Source of the DNA: Catenulispora pinisilvae
GTDB lineage: Bacteria > Actinomycetota > Actinomycetes > Streptomycetales > Catenulisporaceae
Length of the DNA stretch: 55,840 bases
Reading direction: 5' to 3'
Assembly (NCBI RefSeq): GCF_015356865.1
Contig: NZ_JAAFZA010000045.1
Location: forward strand, 1 to 55,840
Shown: in pieces, positions 29,301-36,518 of the stretch
Layout of the letters: the number at the start of each line of letters is the position of its first letter
How positions within the stretch are numbered: position 1 is the first letter of the stretch
Made by a program: the position numbers and the translations under genes
Notes under the pieces: generated by a model
Database searches by the model: none
Told to the model about the DNA's origin: nothing
Seen by the model: the letters and a program-made list of their open reading frames with translations, nothing else

Positions 29301-30054
29301 GGATCTCGCCGCTGGCCTGCAGGGTGGACTTGACCGGGGTCTGTGCCTCCGGCTGATCGACCGCTCGGAGCAGATCGCTCGCATAGCGGAACAGTTCGTC
29401 CACGCCGACGGACCCGTCGCGGTCGGTGTCCGCTTCACCTGTGGCGAGGCCCTGAACGATTGCGCCCGTGAAGAGCGATGGATCCTTCGAGGTCTTTCCC
29501 GAGAACGACGCCTCGGACAGTCTCGACGAAGACAACACGTAGACGCCCGTCGTCTCAAGCACGGGTTTCGGCCGCGACGAGGGCTCGGCGGACTTCTCGT
29601 CGCGATCGCGGAATCCCAGCGCGAAGCCACCGCTCATGCAGCAGTCGAGGATCGCTACCTTGCGTTCCGCACGGCACTTCTCCAGTGCGCGGTTGACGAA
29701 TCCACCGGATACCGCGGTTTCGGTGAAGCGATCGGGGTCGGTGTCGGAGGCGACGAAGTACAGCTGGCTGTCGACGCGGGTGGCCCGGACGCCGTGGCCG
29801 CTGAAGTACAGGACCACCAAGTCGTCTGCTTCGCACATGCTCAGAAAGGTGCTGATGCGAACTCGGATATCCTCGGCCGTCGGTTGTGGGCCGAGGTCGT
29901 CGATCACTTGGTCGAAGTGTCCGATGTCGGGCTGACGCAGGACTTTGGCCAGTTCACGGACGTCCACGCCGACACTCGGCAGGTCTTTGTACCGGTCGCT
30001 GCGATATTCCTGCACCCCGATCAGGAGCGCGAGGCGTCGGCCGCCGCGTATCAC
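26335..30054 (-). CDS. Caspase-SF1 helicase conflict protein
   Basis: 1239 residues. N-terminal caspase-like peptidase (residues ~5-230) with the His in VVLYFSGHG (H87) and the Cys in AILDCCMSGG (C138/C139). A linker with a beta-rich region follows. A UPF1/DNA2-type SF1 helicase has Walker A GPPGTGKSELIAN (~563), Walker B LVIIDEASQCS (~860), LDEHYRCHP, GTVHTFQGGECDAIIF and motif VI NVAITRARAHL (~1098). The last ~90 residues (VLDATFVLADQPIAVMLDTG ... RLPAWRVYADD) resemble the nuclease-like tail of related helicases. EACC1-caspase systems are described as NTP-dependent biological conflict systems. The start overlaps the EACC1 stop by 4 nt (ATGA). The expected action is nucleic-acid-triggered proteolysis leading to defence or cell death. 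Confidence 0.9.
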   Translation of the reverse strand: MIRGGRRLALLIGVQEYRSDRYKDLPSVGVDVRELAKVLRQPDIGHFDQVIDDLGPQPTAEDIRVRISTFLSMCEADDLVVLYFSGHGVRATRVDSQLYFVASDTDPDRFTETAVSGGFVNRALEKCRAERKVAILDCCMSGGFALGFRDRDEKSAEPSSRPKPVLETTGVYVLSSSRLSEASFSGKTSKDPSLFTGAIVQGLATGEADTDRDGSVGVDELFRYASDLLRAVDQPEAQTPVKSTLQASGEIHLAHAPIKRSKPFAGGAAGDRQRGATGSHPPQRSVSWDQLLEYYRQAVVTEQSGAQLMDAGPNALGYVCLAGPERLLSGALDDSADIVVPPEAAQMADKARAAKKDLLYGYPMVVLHRDSKGVPYRRPQCAPLLIRPVKVVEAADGTRLQPYGTAQVNPALARELLDPDTATQLGADYRPTWIAGGHADMAKDIRYLLREEFALEEVEPLRPEALKTGIDVATPTDGARNAAALMPGNDGASARLIQDLEDLRKNHLSEIQNTALGALLDQSPSTRAADDQTQPVLIGQSNDAQLAVLRTAVSRRLTVATGPPGTGKSELIANLVATAVCSNKTALTASTNNQAVDEVHGRCQKRVPGLVVRTGNRDYRQVEHDALTGLLRTADSPRKSSTTTLAAAHVEESRQSEEAFAAVSAKAGWEQQLFRCGHARQAALTGLAELGVEPLPAWAALNDDQLRRTLARITRVADTVFFGRWRRRRLLHSLGLSVDKEYHAAVCALVRDTFDNESQWRHLMKQRHPSDASLTAQLAVTADQLRGAGRALTSGQVAAGAAAGVQHIQDLLGSLQPGSSRNSWTFYPRVLPHVRGWAVSALTARNFPLQPGLFDLVIIDEASQCSIAAVLPLLFRAKSALIVGDPMQLRHIASLRPEQDAAAAESVGLDPAWLADRRLSYQRYSAFDACEARAGESLLLDEHYRCHPQIATIADDLFYAPRGKRLTILTDPRSQRSVPNSTRPRVAWDDVAGRAVPGPGGRSWLNPAEADTAARRARWLLDTLPAGASVGIVTPFRAQAQLIASRLGDLTKQVRVGTVHTFQGGECDAIIFSLVATPTMSGGGLRFFDRDENLWNVAITRARAHLLVVGHGDFWQRHGALGGKLWARINAFTTQDAPWPHGEELRNLLYRQLQRVGAKHIDLGTTRQGIVLDATFVLADQPIAVMLDTGGQADQDCGRYLRRQLVRAQISAAGDTAVRLPAWRVYADDAQFLSALAQN

Positions 30055-30416
30055 TGCTCGTCCGGCCCGTTCAGCACCGCGAGCATCAGCCTCTCTTGGG
30101 CCGGGGTCGGATCGCCGTCGATCTCGACGCTATTCGTGCCGACGGTCAGGCGCACTCGCGCCCGGCCTTCCTTGTGCAGCCACGCCTTGACCGCCTCGGC
30201 CAGGAGCGGGGCACCCAACGGCCAACCCCAGGTCGCGACCACGTCCAGCACCTCGGACAGCACCGAGCCCTTACTCCCAGACGGCGCAGTGCTTGTGAGA
30301 TCCGCGTAGTCCACCGAAATCCCGTCGACGTTGTCCAGCTCACGTTTGAGCGCCCGGGTCAGACGTTCCGCCCGCAGCGCGTCGTCGTCGATGACCTCGA
30401 CCCGAAGACTCGCCAT
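30051..30416 (-). CDS. EACC1 (effector-associated constant component) protein
   Basis: 121 residues from ATG 30416 with GGAGG 8 nt upstream. The open frame extends 10 codons further without a ribosome site. The pattern RVEVIDDDALRAERLTRALK ... STAPSGSKGSVLSEVLDVVA ... VKAWLHKEGRARVRLTVG is that of EACC1, a small alpha/beta protein repeatedly found beside caspase- or trypsin-type effectors in actinobacterial conflict loci. It is thought to be a constant signalling or regulatory part. It is coupled to the caspase-helicase by a 4-nt overlap. Identification is from remembered family features. Confidence 0.75.
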   Translation of the reverse strand: MASLRVEVIDDDALRAERLTRALKRELDNVDGISVDYADLTSTAPSGSKGSVLSEVLDVVATWGWPLGAPLLAEAVKAWLHKEGRARVRLTVGTNSVEIDGDPTPAQERLMLAVLNGPDEQ

Positions 30417-30523
30417 TGCCCCCACCTCCCGTGCCTGCGCGGACACTGTCCGGAGTCAGGTGTGTCAGGGTACTACATCTCGGCTCACAGCCGGATGGTG
30501 GGCGCGATAGTCGTGCGGCGTTC

Positions 30524-30873
30524 TCACTGCCCGAAATCGTCGAACTCGCCCGCCTTGATCCCCAATATCAGGGCTCGAATGGCCTCATGGTCGAAATGCA
30601 GCTGAGCGCCGACCGCGTCCCTGCTGTTCCTCATGGCCGCGCCTCCTGGCGTCGGTCGCAGTTCAACGCAGTTGTTTGAGTTGTTGCTGTAGCTCGACTT
30701 GCGCCATCTCCCGACGGACGACGGACGACGGACGACGGACGACGGACGACGGACGACGGACGACGGACGACGGACTCTCGTCCACTATCAATTATCTTGT
30801 CGTTGATGCCCGATTCTGGGATGCCTGTCGGCGTGTCCACGGACTTCACTCGATCGTGTTCAGTGCGACTCAC
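30524..30873 (-). CDS. DUF397 protein gene, currently out of frame through a 7-bp tandem repeat
   Basis: The class-1 frame reads RWRKSSYSNNSNNCVEL, then PTPGGAAMRNSRDAVGAQL and ALILGIKAGEFDDFGQ: a complete DUF397 domain with its W-x-K-S-S and NCVEL motifs. In that frame no start codon exists before the Trp (30706-30704). Upstream are stops, then a 9 x 7-bp repeat free of stops in all frames. A GTG at 30873 with GAGGAGG 11 nt upstream is the best start, but it reaches the domain in the wrong frame (239 nt, remainder 2). One extra repeat, or two fewer, would join them into a 118- or 111-residue protein. As it stands an 80-residue nonsense product or a 36-residue C-terminal piece from ATG 30634 could be made. 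DUF397 proteins usually partner XRE-type regulators. The next gene in the same direction is EACC1, 107 bp on. Confidence 0.7.
30712..30774. repeat. Heptanucleotide tandem repeat, 9 perfect copies
   Basis: CGACGGA repeated nine times without error (63 bp), five bases from the Trp codon of the DUF397 gene on the minus strand. The unit is not a multiple of three and contains no stop in any frame. Confidence 0.95.
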
Positions 30874-30952
30874 TGGACTTCGGACCTCCTCTATCTGGGC
30901 GGGAGGCTAGCCGTGATCGGGATCTGGGTCTAGCGCTATGTCAGACTTTTCC

Positions 30953-30958
30953 TATACT
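30953..30958 (+). promoter_or_regulatory. Candidate -10 element for the first NB-ARC gene
   Basis: TATACT in a locally A/T-rich stretch 51 bp upstream of the GTG at 31009. No good -35 hexamer is seen at the expected spacing. Confidence 0.35.
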
Positions 30959-31008
30959 CCTGTCGTCGGGTTCGTCTTGGCACGGGTGAAGCGAGCGATG
31001 GGGGAGTA

Positions 31009-33279
31009 GTGCCGGAAGCGGGGGATGGCGGCGAGGTGCGCAATGAGGTGTCCGGCTCCCAGCATTCTGTCGTGCAGGCCGGGCACATCGATGTGGTGAA
31101 CATCGGCGCGGCTCCGCGCACACCCGTGCTTCCGCCTCCGCAGCTAATGGTCGCCGCGCCCCGGCGCTTCGTCGACCGGGACGAGGAGGTCGCCGCTCTC
31201 GACGACGCGGTCTTCGGGACGTCGGCGGGGGACGCGGGCGGCGTGTTCGTCGTCGACGGGACCGCTGGCGTCGGGAAGACGGCGTTGGCGTTGCATTGGG
31301 CGCATCGGGTTCGGGATCGATTCCCTGACGGCCAGTTGTATGCAAACCTCAACGGCTACGCCCCGGGCGCTGTCACCGATCCCGCCCGGATCCTGCGCCG
31401 GTTCCTCCGAGCGCTAGGGGTCGATCCCGCGGCTGTGCCTGCTGACGCCGAGGAGTGCGCGGAGCTCTACCGCTCTCAAATGGCTACCAGGCGGACCCTC
31501 GTGGTTCTCGACAATGCCGCGGACAGCGATCAGGTGAGGCCTCTGCTACCGGGGTCCGGGGCCTGTCCGGTTCTGGTGACCAGCCGTAGTTCGCTGCGTA
31601 GTCTGGTGGTGCGCGAAGGGGCGTGGCGAGTAACGGTGCCCCGCCTTCCGATGGAGCATTCGACGGCCTTGCTGGAACAGGTCATCGGCGCGTTCCGACC
31701 TGCCGGCACTCCCGGGCAGCTGAACCGCATGGCCAAGCTCTGTGCCCGGTTGCCACTGGCTCTGCAGATCGCCGCTGAGCGGATCGCACGGAGCCTGAAC
31801 CAGGATATCGACGACGTCGTTGCTGAGCTGGCCACCGAGAGCCGGCTGTGGGAGCTGTTGTCGAGCGATGATGATGAAGGTCAGGCGGCACACAGCGTGT
31901 TCGCCTGGTCCTATCGGGGCATGGAGCCGCAAAGCGCCCGTGTCTTCCGGCTGCTGGGCTCGCATCCCGGCGCCGATTTCTCAGCGACTGCGGCTGCCGC
32001 GTTGTGCGGGATCGAAGTCTCGGCCGCCAAGCGGCAACTGGCCGTGCTCGCGGGGTTCCATCTCATCGAGGAGATCGGCACAGACCGGTTCCAACTCCAC
32101 GATCTCCTCAGGGATTTCGCATCCGACCTGAGCCGGGACGAGGACGACCGGCCGACGATCCGCGACGCGCTCGCCCGAGTGACGACCTGGTACGCCTGGA
32201 GCGTCAAGGCAGCATCGAAAGCCATGTTCATGGACACACTGGATCTAGACTTGGGGAACCGGCCGACAGGCATCGCACCGCTGGTCTTCGCCGACCCAGA
32301 AGGCGCGACAGTGTGGTTCGAGCGTGAGCGTGTGAATCTCGTTGGGGCCGTGCTCGCCGCAGCCGACGCCGGGCTACACAGCGAAGCCGCTGTATTGGGT
32401 GCGGTGCTGATGGAACCCTATGCGCACCACTTCGCGGTCGAGGAGTGGCAGGAGGTAAACCACCGAGCCTTGGTAGCGGCGCGGCAGGCAGGCGACCGGC
32501 GCCTGGAAGCAGTTGTTCTCGAGAGCATCGGGAAGCGCCATCGAGCGCTTCATCAGCTCAAGGAATCCGAAACAGCTCAGAGGCAATCCTTGAAGATCCG
32601 AACTGAGCTTGGCGACCTGCGTGGCCAAGCGCGGTCGCACAACGCAATCGGATTGGTGCACTGGCGTCGTGAAGACATGGAAGCGGCGACGAACTGCTTC
32701 CTGCGTGGCGCGGCCATCGCCGAACCAGCCGGAGCTGTTGCCGAGCTACTGTTCTGCCGGGCCAATCTCGGTGGAGCACAGGCCCAACTCGAGCGTTTCG
32801 ACGACGCAGTCTTGGTCTTGGCGGACGTCCTGTCGCCGCTCCGGGAGACCGGCCAACGATACGTCGAACAGAACGCCTTGCAGGACATGGGCGTCGCGCT
32901 GCGCGGCCTCGGCCGCCTGGACCAGGCGGCGGTCGTCGGAGAGCGCGCGGTCGAGCTGGCCCGCGAATTGGGTAGCAACGTGTCCTGTGCCCAAGCCCTC
33001 ATTGAACTTGCCGTGACCTACCGCCTCATGAACCATCCCGAGCAAGCGCTTGAGTGCTCCCTGCAAGCCGGCACCATCAACCGCAGGCTGCACGACCGGC
33101 ATCGTGAAGCGACCGCCTTGAAAGAGTCCGGCAAGGCTCACCAAGCACTGGGCCGACACTCGGACGCCGTGGCCTTCATGGACGCCGCAGCACGCCTACT
33201 CAGTGATCTGGATGCTTCCCCAGCGGAAAATGCTGCGACACCCTCGTGCGCACCGGAAGTCTCGGGGCAGGATCAGTGA
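31009..33279 (+). CDS. NB-ARC/TPR STAND ATPase (NLR-like protein 1)
   Basis: 756 residues from GTG 31009, with GGGGGAG close upstream. A short N-terminal segment NEVSGSQHSVVQAGHIDVV (residues ~13-31) resembles Q/N/G-type amyloid signalling motifs. NB-ARC follows: P-loop GTAGVGKTALALHWA (~84), Walker B RRTLVVLDNAADSDQV (~163), sensor LVTSRSS and the GLPL-like ARLPLALQIAAERI. A winged-helix region (SYRGMEPQSARVFRLLGSHP) follows, then TPR repeats from ~480 to ~745 (AIGLVHWRREDMEAATNCF and similar). STAND ATPases sense a ligand through their repeats and oligomerise on nucleotide exchange. No SARP or HTH domain is present, so this is a sensor or hub, not an AfsR-type activator. Confidence 0.88.
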   Translation: MPEAGDGGEVRNEVSGSQHSVVQAGHIDVVNIGAAPRTPVLPPPQLMVAAPRRFVDRDEEVAALDDAVFGTSAGDAGGVFVVDGTAGVGKTALALHWAHRVRDRFPDGQLYANLNGYAPGAVTDPARILRRFLRALGVDPAAVPADAEECAELYRSQMATRRTLVVLDNAADSDQVRPLLPGSGACPVLVTSRSSLRSLVVREGAWRVTVPRLPMEHSTALLEQVIGAFRPAGTPGQLNRMAKLCARLPLALQIAAERIARSLNQDIDDVVAELATESRLWELLSSDDDEGQAAHSVFAWSYRGMEPQSARVFRLLGSHPGADFSATAAAALCGIEVSAAKRQLAVLAGFHLIEEIGTDRFQLHDLLRDFASDLSRDEDDRPTIRDALARVTTWYAWSVKAASKAMFMDTLDLDLGNRPTGIAPLVFADPEGATVWFERERVNLVGAVLAAADAGLHSEAAVLGAVLMEPYAHHFAVEEWQEVNHRALVAARQAGDRRLEAVVLESIGKRHRALHQLKESETAQRQSLKIRTELGDLRGQARSHNAIGLVHWRREDMEAATNCFLRGAAIAEPAGAVAELLFCRANLGGAQAQLERFDDAVLVLADVLSPLRETGQRYVEQNALQDMGVALRGLGRLDQAAVVGERAVELARELGSNVSCAQALIELAVTYRLMNHPEQALECSLQAGTINRRLHDRHREATALKESGKAHQALGRHSDAVAFMDAAARLLSDLDASPAENAATPSCAPEVSGQDQ

Positions 33280-33313
33280 CCGGCATGTTGCCTGAGGGAA
33301 TGCGCGGCAGGCA

Positions 33314-33597
33314 TCAGAGCTGGTCGAACTCTCCGTGGCGCGCGCCGTCGAGGAAAGCGTCGAATTCGGCTTCGGTGAACAAGAGGCTGGGGCCGTCGGG
33401 ATCCTTGCTGTGTCGGACCGCTATGCCATCGCGGACCCGTGCGACCTCGACGCAGTTGCCGCTATTGCCGCTCTTGCTGGCCTTGGTCCAGGCTCGTCCG
33501 CTCGTCCGCTCGTCCGCTCGTCCGCTCGTCCGCTCGTCCGCTCGTCTTCGCCGATTATATTCACCGGTTGACCTGCGTGCGGGACGTGCTTCGGCAT
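33314..33597 (-). CDS. Second DUF397 gene, out of frame through an 8-bp tandem repeat
   Basis: The domain frame gives AWTKASKSGNSGNCVEVARV, then GIAVRHSKDPDGPSLLFTEA and FLDGARHGEFDQL, a textbook DUF397 ending at 33314. The likely start is ATG 33597 (GAGG 5 nt upstream), opening MPKHVPHAGQPVNIIGEDE. It enters the octamer repeat in a different frame, 281 nt from the stop codon's first base (remainder 2), and terminates at 33421. Loss of exactly one 8-bp unit, or gain of two, restores a 91-residue (or 99-residue) fusion. No alternative start exists in the domain frame between the last stop and the Trp codon. It lies antisense between the two NB-ARC genes and diverges from the second with at most 61 bp between starts. 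Confidence 0.7.
33492..33547. repeat. Octanucleotide tandem repeat, 6 perfect copies plus one variant
   Basis: GCTCGTCC six times in perfect register, then GCTCGTCT. It ends one base before the Trp codon of the minus-strand DUF397 gene. The unit is non-triplet and stop-free in all frames on the minus strand. Confidence 0.95.
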
Positions 33598-33658
33598 GTC
33601 GCCTCGTTTCACTCGAAGGTGGCCGTGCGCCAAGGCGGCGCCCCGGGATGGATCGTAT

Positions 33659-35980
33659 ATGCACTCTGATGAAACCGGAAGTTTGCATAGGGCTGACTTC
33701 GAAGGGGTGGGGACGTTGACCGACTTGGGCGACGGCGCGGCGAACGCTCTGTCCGGCTTCTCTGGCGCCGAAGCACGGATCGTTATGGTTAACGGGAATG
33801 TCGCAGGTGGGATTAACCTGCGTCCCGGCACGATGGTGCCACGGCAGCTTCCCCGAGCCCCAGCGAACTTTGAAGACCGTAATGGGGAGCGGGCCAAGCT
33901 GAAGCAGGTGATGGTCGCAGGCGGGCGCCCAGGCAGTTGTCCGGTTGCTGTGCTGTCGGGCCCTGCCGGCGTCGGAAAGACAGCTCTGGCACTGGCCTGG
34001 AGCCATGACGTGGCCGACCAGTTCGCAGACGGACAGTTGTATGTGAATCTCCACGGATATGACTATGCCGATCCGGTTGCTGTCTCGACGGCTGTGCGGG
34101 CTCTGCTGCTCGGAGTCGGTGTCGACAGCTCAGCGATCCCAAGCGGCCTCGACGAACGCGCGGCCTTATACCGCTCGGTCATGGCGAGAGGTAAACGTCT
34201 GGTGCTTCTGGACAACGCCTCGTCGCCGAATCAGGTTCAGGACCTGCTTCCTGCGGCCCCTGACAGTTTCGTACTCGTGACCAGTCGCAGTGCCTTCGGT
34301 AGATGGGAAGAGGCGCATACGGTGAATGTGGGATTGCTTCCGGACGCCGCCGCTGTCGCGCTCCTGCGGAAGGTGGTCGGAGACGTCCGCGGCAACGATG
34401 ATTCCGCGTCTCTGACAGAACTAGCGAAGCTATGCGCATTTTTGCCTTTGGCCTTGTGGATCGCTGGCGAACGACTTGCGGCGGAGCCGTCGACGCCGCT
34501 GGAGGTCCTTATCGGGGAGTTGCGTGACGAAGCCACCCGGCTGGACGCGCTCACGAGCCACGCACGACCGCCGGTCCGTGTTGTCTTCGACTGGTCGTAT
34601 CGGACTCTGGATTCGGATACGGCGGCAGTGTTTCGGGCGCTCGGGGTACATCCGGGCATTGACTTCACAGCCGCATCCGTCGCCGCCTTGACTGGGCGGA
34701 CTGTGCGCCAAACCGGCACGACGCTCGACGCCCTGGTGCGGGTACACCTGCTGGATCGCGACCCTGGCGGACGGTACGCCTTCCACGACTTGTTGCGGGC
34801 CTACGCTGCCGAACTCGCGCAGCGGGTAGACGGTGTTGATCGGACGGCACAGTGGCAGACGGCTGTGATCGGTTGGTATCTGGGCACAGTTTGCCAGGCA
34901 GCCAGCGCCATGGGGCTGGACAGTCTGAAGCTTCCCGAGGCGTTGGCGACCCCTTTTATCGCGGCCTTCGCAACGTTCGAGGACGCCGGCGCGTGGTTCG
35001 AGACTGAGCGGCCCAACTTGGCCGCAGCCGTCAACGTTGCCGCCTCGAATGGCCACGACCGTCTGGCCTGGCATCTGGCCGGAGCCCTGCTGGGCGTGTA
35101 CGAGGTGAACAATCACCTCGACGAGTGGGCCGCCATCTCTCAACACGGACTCGAGGCCGCGCGACGGCTGCCCGATGAGTTCGGCGAAGCAGTCATGCTG
35201 GAGAGTCTGGGCAAGGTTTGTTGTGCCAGGCACGAACTCGATCTGGCTGAGCGGTACCAGAGTGAGTCGTTGGCTTTGCGCGAGAAGATCGGCGATGTGG
35301 GAGGCGTTGTACGGTCGACGAACGCTCTCGGTCTCGTCCACTGGCGTGCGCGCCGCTACCAGGAAGCCCGTACTGCCTTCAGACATTCGCTTTCGCTGGC
35401 GCAGCGGTCAGGCGACATCGCCTTCCAAGCGTTTGCGCTGCAGAATCTCGGCGGAGTCGATGTCGAAGACGGGCAGTTCAGCGATGCGATCGAGCCGCTC
35501 ACTACAGCTTACGAAATCCTCCGCGATGCTGGTATGCGGGTCTACGAGGAGAACGCGCTCCAGGACCTGGCCGGGGCCCTTCGCGGCCTCGGTCGGTTTG
35601 ACGACGCGCTGGCCGCCGCCCGTGGCGCGGTCGATCTAGCCACTGGCCTGGGGAACTTGCCGGCAGCGGCTAGGGCCCTGGTGGAGCTGGCACGCGTCCA
35701 CCGGGCAATGCGGCAGCCTGATGCGGCGCTGGCGGAGTACGCGCAGGCAACCGCCCTGCACCGTCGTCTTCGCGACCATAGCCGTGAGGCGATTAGCCTG
35801 GACGAGGCCGGCGAGGCGCAGCTCGAGGCGGGCCGCTATGAGCAGGCCGCCGAACTCCATACGATCGCCGCGGTAATGCACCGGGACCTCGGCGACGCCA
35901 GTCGCGAACAACGGGCACTGGCGAATCTGCAAGTCGCCCATGAACGGTTAAATGATCCCCATCGTGGGGAGATGGAGTAG
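33659..35980 (+). CDS. NB-ARC/TPR STAND ATPase (NLR-like protein 2) with amyloid-like N-terminal motif
   Basis: 773 residues from ATG 33659. The frame is open to ATG 33596, which overlaps the antisense DUF397 start, so the start is uncertain. The N-terminal segment has NALSGFSGAEA, then RIVMVNGNVAGGINL (~residues 45-60). NB-ARC: P-loop GPAGVGKTALALAW (~103), Walker B KRLVLLDNASSPNQV, VLVTSRSAF and FLPLALWIAGERL. A winged helix (SYRTLDSDTAAVFRALGVHP) is followed by about seven TPRs (e.g. ALGLVHWRARRYQEARTAF) to ~750. It is clearly paralogous to NLR-like protein 1. A 131-residue gene starts 2 nt after the stop and repeats the GNV-x-GGI motif at its C-terminus, the layout of an NLR and its cognate effector. 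Confidence 0.88.
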   Translation: MHSDETGSLHRADFEGVGTLTDLGDGAANALSGFSGAEARIVMVNGNVAGGINLRPGTMVPRQLPRAPANFEDRNGERAKLKQVMVAGGRPGSCPVAVLSGPAGVGKTALALAWSHDVADQFADGQLYVNLHGYDYADPVAVSTAVRALLLGVGVDSSAIPSGLDERAALYRSVMARGKRLVLLDNASSPNQVQDLLPAAPDSFVLVTSRSAFGRWEEAHTVNVGLLPDAAAVALLRKVVGDVRGNDDSASLTELAKLCAFLPLALWIAGERLAAEPSTPLEVLIGELRDEATRLDALTSHARPPVRVVFDWSYRTLDSDTAAVFRALGVHPGIDFTAASVAALTGRTVRQTGTTLDALVRVHLLDRDPGGRYAFHDLLRAYAAELAQRVDGVDRTAQWQTAVIGWYLGTVCQAASAMGLDSLKLPEALATPFIAAFATFEDAGAWFETERPNLAAAVNVAASNGHDRLAWHLAGALLGVYEVNNHLDEWAAISQHGLEAARRLPDEFGEAVMLESLGKVCCARHELDLAERYQSESLALREKIGDVGGVVRSTNALGLVHWRARRYQEARTAFRHSLSLAQRSGDIAFQAFALQNLGGVDVEDGQFSDAIEPLTTAYEILRDAGMRVYEENALQDLAGALRGLGRFDDALAAARGAVDLATGLGNLPAAARALVELARVHRAMRQPDAALAEYAQATALHRRLRDHSREAISLDEAGEAQLEAGRYEQAAELHTIAAVMHRDLGDASREQRALANLQVAHERLNDPHRGEME

Positions 35981-35982
35981 TC

Positions 35983-36378
35983 ATGGACTTCTTGTCTTTG
36001 CTCATGCCAGGGGCCCAAAACCTCGCCACGGCGATGCTGGGTGACGCATGGAACGTGACGCGTGATGCCATTGCGCGGCGTTGGGGCCGCGGGGACCAGA
36101 CCGAGACCGACAAGGTCGCTGGCGAACTCGACGAGTCGCGATCTAATGCGCTGGCAATGCTTAACGGCGGCCAAATGGATGAGCGCGAGCTCAAGGCGTT
36201 CCTTGCCGGATACATCCTGGCGTCCAGTCACAATGACCTGGCACGTGTACAGGTACTGATGGATCTGCAGGCCACGCCGAATCCTCCGACTGTCCGACGC
36301 GTCGGCAACCTGAACAACGGCAACGTGGAAAAGCTCACACAGATCGAAGGTAATGTTCATGGGGGTATCCATATGTGA
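35983..36378 (+). CDS. Small helical protein with C-terminal amyloid-like motif; candidate Bell-type effector
   Basis: 131 residues, ATG 2 nt after the NLR 2 stop, with GTGGGGAGATGGAG just upstream. Residues 1-100 are predicted helical, with an amphipathic/hydrophobic start (MDFLSLLMPGAQNLATAML) and a following DAWNVTRDAIARRWGRG segment. The last ~25 residues, GNLNNGNVEKLTQIEGNVHG then GIHM, copy the motif in NLR 2 (GNV-x-GGI-x-hydrophobic; 7 of 20 positions identical plus conservative changes). This is the architecture of bacterial Bell-domain effectors, which amyloid templating by an NLR is thought to switch to membrane disruption. That function is inferred. An alternative is a structural partner of the NLR. 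Confidence 0.6.
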   Translation: MDFLSLLMPGAQNLATAMLGDAWNVTRDAIARRWGRGDQTETDKVAGELDESRSNALAMLNGGQMDERELKAFLAGYILASSHNDLARVQVLMDLQATPNPPTVRRVGNLNNGNVEKLTQIEGNVHGGIHM

Positions 36379-36518
36379 GATCGGCGTTGCAAGCTCTGAA
36401 CCGGAGCACACCGGATCGGAGCAACGTCGGCTGAACCGGCGTATGCCATCCCCATGGGGGCACACGCCGGTACGTCGCTAATTCGGTTCGAGTTCATGCC
36501 TCGGGGCTTCCCACACAG
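36379..36518. other. Short spacer after the effector gene
   Basis: Contains the dyad-like stretch CCGGTGTGCTCC / CGGAGCACACCGG spelled out near 36398-36418 only in part. No gene was recognised. Confidence 0.2.

Noticed and set aside
30712..33547. Short tandem repeats considered as CRISPR
   Set aside because: Units are 7 and 8 bp with no spacers, and no cas genes are present.
31009..35980. NB-ARC/TPR genes as AfsR/SARP antibiotic regulators
   Set aside because: Neither has the OmpR-like SARP DNA-binding domain or any HTH at the N-terminus.
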